The position numbers and the translations under genes are program-made. From assembly GCA_027030245.1 (NCBI GenBank), contig JALVFE010000025.1, forward strand, positions 124,001-188,000: a DNA stretch of 64,000 nucleotides, written 5' to 3'. Of this stretch, positions 63,333 to 64,000 are shown piece by piece; position 1 is the first letter of the stretch; each line of letters starts with the position of its first letter. Under the pieces are notes generated by a model that was not told the DNA's origin, ran no database searches, and saw nothing but the letters and a program-made list of their open reading frames with translations. The stretch is from Melioribacteraceae bacterium. Its GTDB lineage: Bacteria; Bacteroidota; Ignavibacteria; Ignavibacteriales; Melioribacteraceae.

Positions 63333-64000
63333 ATGGCAACGAAATAACAATACCGCCAACCCCGCTTGCAGAAAGAATACGACCAAAAACACTCGATGAA
63401 TTCCGCGGACAAGAAAAACTTGTAGGTAAAGGTAAACCGCTACGGTTGATGATCGAAAACGACTCACTTAGCTCCTTTATTTTATGGGGTCCGCCCGGCA
63501 CCGGAAAAACAACATTGGCGAAAATAATTTCCGAACAGACTAAATCGGAGTTTTATCAAATAAATGCGGTATCTTCCGGCGTAAAAGACATAAGGAAAAT
63601 TATAGATTTGGCAAAAGAAAATGCCGAGTACAACCGTAGAACAATTTTATTTATAGACGAAATTCACCGGTTTAATAAAGCCCAGCAAGATGCTTTGCTA
63701 TCTTCGGTGGAATCGGGCGAAATTATTTTAATCGGCGCAACAACCGAAAATCCTTCGTTCGAAGTTATTCCCGCTTTAAGATCGAGAGCAAGGGTATATG
63801 TTTTGGACGAACTTTCGAAAAAAGATTTGGAAGATATTCTCGATTACGCACTTCAAAAAGACGAGTTTTTATCCAAACTCAACATCACTTACATCGACCG
63901 TGACTATTTGATTTACCTTTCCGGAGGCGATGCGCGGGTAATGCTTAACATTTTGGAAGCCGCGGTAATTCAAGAACTGAAACAACCGGAAATAAAACTG
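63329..64000 (+). CDS. rarA: Replication-associated recombination protein A (RarA/MgsA), 5' part
   Basis: 224 residues are visible before the window edge. It has PLAERIRPKTLDEFRGQEKLVG, Walker A WGPPGTGKTT, Walker B LFIDEIHRFNKAQQDALL, sensor 1 IGATTENPSFEV and the SGGDARVMLN sensor 2 segment. RarA is a AAA+ clamp-loader-like ATPase at stalled replication forks. ATG 63329 overlaps the FtsB-like stop by 4 nt. The C-terminal tetramerisation domain lies outside. Confidence 0.93.
   Translation, partial: MNGNEITIPPTPLAERIRPKTLDEFRGQEKLVGKGKPLRLMIENDSLSSFILWGPPGTGKTTLAKIISEQTKSEFYQINAVSSGVKDIRKIIDLAKENAEYNRRTILFIDEIHRFNKAQQDALLSSVESGEIILIGATTENPSFEVIPALRSRARVYVLDELSKKDLEDILDYALQKDEFLSKLNITYIDRDYLIYLSGGDARVMLNILEAAVIQELKQPEIKL

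Overview
The window is AT-rich and densely coded on both strands. It suggests a flagellated, facultatively or strictly anaerobic bacterium of the FCB group, most likely Ignavibacteria (Melioribacter/Ignavibacterium-like). That placement is an inference from gene content: an Mbx-type ferredoxin-linked membrane complex, a bacterial GGGP-synthase homologue, a bacterial flagellar/FliA system, two enzymes with microcompartment-targeting tails, and HPELVSGS/MLKQVQHD-type palindromic repeats. No rRNA, tRNA, CRISPR array or transposase gene was recognised.

Layout. 1-11.3 kb: one long operon, cut at the left edge, for a complex I-related membrane oxidoreductase. It has Mrp-antiporter subunits E, F, G, B, C and two D-type pumps, followed by NuoH/B/C/D-like subunits. 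It ends in a fusion of a polyferredoxin with an NfnB/SudA/GltD-like NAD(P) flavoprotein and a dihydroorotate-dehydrogenase-like protein. Its order and cysteine pattern match the sulfane-sulfur reductase MBS/Mbx better than an H2-evolving hydrogenase. 11.3-17 kb: flagellar late genes (FlgM-like, FliT-like, FliD, FliS, flagellin) and a sensorless NtrB/NtrC-type pair. 17-24 kb: three large TPR-containing glycosyltransferases upstream of flagellin. 24-27 kb: an unknown coiled-coil membrane protein and a 1-kb non-coding repeat region.

27-35 kb: an ArsC-family protein; a three-PLAT protein whose C-terminal half is a close relative of spider-venom SicTox phospholipase D (the most striking gene here); Tex; GGGP synthase; a GmhA-like isomerase; and a bipartite CetA/CetB-like energy-taxis receptor. 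35-44.5 kb: aconitase, a CYTH protein running into a MITE-like element, small hypothetical genes, STAS and ParA proteins, a membrane protein/NTPase pair and a PafA-like phosphatase. 44.6-52.4 kb: a purine/urate-catabolism-like cluster (PLP enzyme, HyuA, SsnA, YgeY, YgeW) interrupted by a ClpP-fold protease cassette. 52.4-64 kb: acylating aldehyde dehydrogenase, K+ channel, RmuC, penicillin acylase, MetF, Gfo/Idh oxidoreductase, class II aldolase, D-Ala-D-Ala ligase, FtsB/DivIC and RarA (cut at the right edge).

Connections. Three sites with exact TAAA-N15-nnCGATAA spacing lie before fliC, fliD and the taxis-receptor pair. They make a FliA (sigma-28) regulon visible directly in the sequence, with an FlgM-like anti-sigma gene inside it. 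The aldehyde dehydrogenase and the aldolase share a C-terminal tail resembling microcompartment encapsulation peptides, although no shell gene lies in the window.
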